From an uncultured Saprospiraceae bacterium (GTDB lineage Bacteria > Bacteroidota > Bacteroidia > Chitinophagales > Saprospiraceae), in the NCBI GenBank assembly GCA_937942435.1, contig CALDEM010000014.1, positions 1 through 64,000 of the forward strand: 64,000 bases of DNA, in the 5' to 3' direction. This document shows, piece by piece, positions 62,666 through 64,000 of the stretch. The notes below the pieces were generated by a model. That model was not told where the DNA came from, did not search any database, and saw only the letters and a list, made by a program, of their open reading frames with translations. The first letter of the stretch is position 1. Each line of letters opens with the position of its first letter. The position numbers were made by a program, and so were the translations under genes.

Positions 62666-63427
62666 TTATGTTCTTGCTGATAAGAACTCTTTGCTTCTGA
62701 CTTTTATAAGCCCTTGTACTGAGTTAAGAATAAATCTTGCTCCTTTATCCATAAGCACCTGAGCTTGCTCACTTGTGCCAGCTACAGTACCGAACCACTT
62801 GCCTGCATCAAGGATTGTTGCAAAAATATCATCGAGCATCTTCTTTACTTCATCATGTCCAGGTCCGTCATAGAAACCCATAGACATAGCGAGATCACGT
62901 GGACCAATTATAAAACCATCGACACCTTCAAGAGCACACATGGCTTTGAGGTTCTTAACACAGTCTAATGTTTCTATCTGTGGCATAACTAATGTTTGCT
63001 CGTTGGCAAATTGCACATATTCTAATTGTGACATCTCACCCTGCATATAATCGGACGCTCTAACAGGGCCTAGACCTCTCCTTCCGAGAGGGGGATATTT
63101 GATGGCATCTATTAAGATTTTTACATCCTCTACAGTATCTATAGTTGGCATCATTACACCCATGACTCCTGCATCCATGTACTGTAAGATTAACTTGGGA
63201 TCTACGCTTCGTATCCGAGCAAGTGGTGTACAGTCTCTTAACTCACATGCGCGAACCATATTGGTTACATCAGATATAGATATACCACCATGTTCTCCAT
63301 CGATCATATAAAAGTCATAATTGTTAAGACCGATGTACTCGCAGATGACTGGGTCGGTTGTTGGAGATATAACACCAAAACCAACTTTTTCTGATTCGAT
63401 TCTTTTTTTCAGTTTGTTTTCCCTCAT
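62666..63427 (-). CDS. HpcH/HpaI family aldolase
   Basis: TIM-barrel class II aldolase of 253 aa: DFYMIDGEHGGISISDV, PLARI, GVMMPTIDTVEDV, GRRGLGPVRASDY, MPQIET and GFIIGPRDLAMSMG. Relatives cleave 2-keto-3-deoxy sugar acids or 4-hydroxy-2-oxo acids to pyruvate and an aldehyde. The substrate is unknown. It follows the LeuD-like gene by 17 nt. Confidence 0.92.
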   Translation of the reverse strand: MRENKLKKRIESEKVGFGVISPTTDPVICEYIGLNNYDFYMIDGEHGGISISDVTNMVRACELRDCTPLARIRSVDPKLILQYMDAGVMGVMMPTIDTVEDVKILIDAIKYPPLGRRGLGPVRASDYMQGEMSQLEYVQFANEQTLVMPQIETLDCVKNLKAMCALEGVDGFIIGPRDLAMSMGFYDGPGHDEVKKMLDDIFATILDAGKWFGTVAGTSEQAQVLMDKGARFILNSVQGLIKVRSKEFLSART

Positions 63428-63444
63428 AAGTCCTATTCTTCTAA

Positions 63445-63969
63445 TTATCCTATGGGTTGGCCTTTTGCAATTTTGTCTCTTACAAAGTTCATCAGCCCAC
63501 CCGCACTTTCTACTTCTGCGACAAAAGGTGCAGCTGGCACAGAATTAAATGATTTGTTGGTTGTGAGATTGGTGATGTTGCCAGTAGAAGGATCATATTC
63601 TAATTCATCTCCTGTGTTACATCCCTTTGCTATGTCTTTGCTGGTTACGAATGGTAATCCATAGTTTATAGCATTGCGAAATTGTAAACGAGCAAAACTA
63701 TCTGCAAACACGGCTTTGATGCCTGCACCCATAAGTCCAGTGATTACATGCTCTATACTTTTGCCGCCTCCGGCGAAATTATGCGCAGCTACAATAAAGG
63801 TGTATCCTCCATCCTTGAACCCATTCTCCTTATTAAACTCTTCTTTAACTCCTGCCATTACCCACTTACTATTTTCTTCAGGATTAATAGGAGATATCCA
63901 ATATTCTTGAATAATGATATTGTAAGCCATCACGTAGTCATCTGCCACCCAACATTTTCCTCTTATCAT
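63445..63969 (-). CDS. Aconitase-superfamily small (swivel) subunit, LeuD-like
   Basis: The 174-aa protein resembles 3-isopropylmalate dehydratase small subunits: start IRGKCWVADDYVMAYNII, the swivel motif VAAHNFAGGGKSIEHVI (LeuD usually reads GENFGCGSSREHA, here modified) and AVFADSFARLQFRNAINYGLP. The Fe-S large subunit should lie upstream, outside the window. Together they would hydrate, dehydrate or isomerise a hydroxy acid. True leucine biosynthesis is doubtful given the neighbours. Confidence 0.85.
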   Translation of the reverse strand: MIRGKCWVADDYVMAYNIIIQEYWISPINPEENSKWVMAGVKEEFNKENGFKDGGYTFIVAAHNFAGGGKSIEHVITGLMGAGIKAVFADSFARLQFRNAINYGLPFVTSKDIAKGCNTGDELEYDPSTGNITNLTTNKSFNSVPAAPFVAEVESAGGLMNFVRDKIAKGQPIG

Positions 63970-64000
63970 AATTATAACTTTTTAAATATTCAATTCTTTG

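Noticed and set aside
63445-63969. Leucine biosynthesis leuD
   Set aside because: The swivel loop differs from LeuD, and no leuA, leuB or other leucine genes are adjacent; the neighbours are an aldolase and SDR.
1-64000. CRISPR arrays, insertion sequences, prophage, integrons, toxin-antitoxin or defence islands
   Set aside because: No tandem spaced repeats, transposase or integrase, phage structural genes, or recognised defence or toxin families were seen on either strand.

Overview
This window looks like chromosomal DNA of a Bacteroidota bacterium, plausibly a marine, Saprospira-like lineage; the phylum is well supported, the lower rank is a guess. The signs are a PorZ-type type IX secretion protein, families largely confined to this phylum (DUF2480, DUF2723, a DUF4834-like small protein, BlaR1-type M56 peptidase, FKBP lipoproteins), promoters of the TAnnTTTG type, weak ribosome binding sites and an AT-rich base composition. 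No phage, insertion sequence, transposase, CRISPR array or rRNA was seen. One tRNA (Gln, TTG) is present. Layout, left half: 1-8 kb carries the 3' part of an M56 peptidase, trhO, a TraR/DksA-like gene, lspA, porZ, nadD and dnaN. 8-14 kb carries an inactive M16 peptidase homologue and the cell-shape cluster mreB-mreC-mreD-mrdA, followed by folA where rodA is often found. 14-21.3 kb is a minus-strand operon of Planctomycete-style secreted proteins: PSCyt1-DUF1549-LamG-DUF1553, DUF1501, an NHL propeller and a membrane cytochrome with leucine-rich repeats. 21.4-27.3 kb is housekeeping: a UvrD helicase-nuclease, scpB, DUF2480 and a lytic transglycosylase. 27.5-32.3 kb is the most disturbed region. 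It holds two 5' gene fragments of BNR-propeller lipoproteins fused head-on, surface proteins, a solo LuxR regulator coupled to a 58-aa coiled-coil ORF, a lipoprotein gene with a stop codon in its signal peptide, and a NarL/LuxR response regulator; a perfect NarL-like palindrome lies between the last two. Right half: 32.4-36.2 kb has a DCC protein, radA, a second DksA-like gene and a sugar isomerase-like gene. 36.6-41.8 kb has M28 peptidase, rpiB and a DUF2723 membrane protein. 42-48 kb has a methyltransferase, a pseudouridine synthase, a GT2 enzyme, thiL, an ABC-F ATPase and pth. 48-53.4 kb has small secreted and surface proteins: a PDZ protein with three internal repeats, a TonB-domain protein, an FKBP, and two DUF11-like paralogues flanking a protein with an IPTL-type C terminus. 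53.5-55.1 kb has a BASS transporter and an SDR. From 55.1 kb to the window end runs a minus-strand metabolic cluster: aconitase-swivel protein, HpcH/HpaI aldolase, HapK-like protein, SDR, HyuA, HyuB, methyltransferase, a helical protein and a SnoaL-like protein. Its substrate is unknown, and it is the best candidate here for an undescribed pathway. Many genes were placed by family recognition from sequence alone, without database searches.
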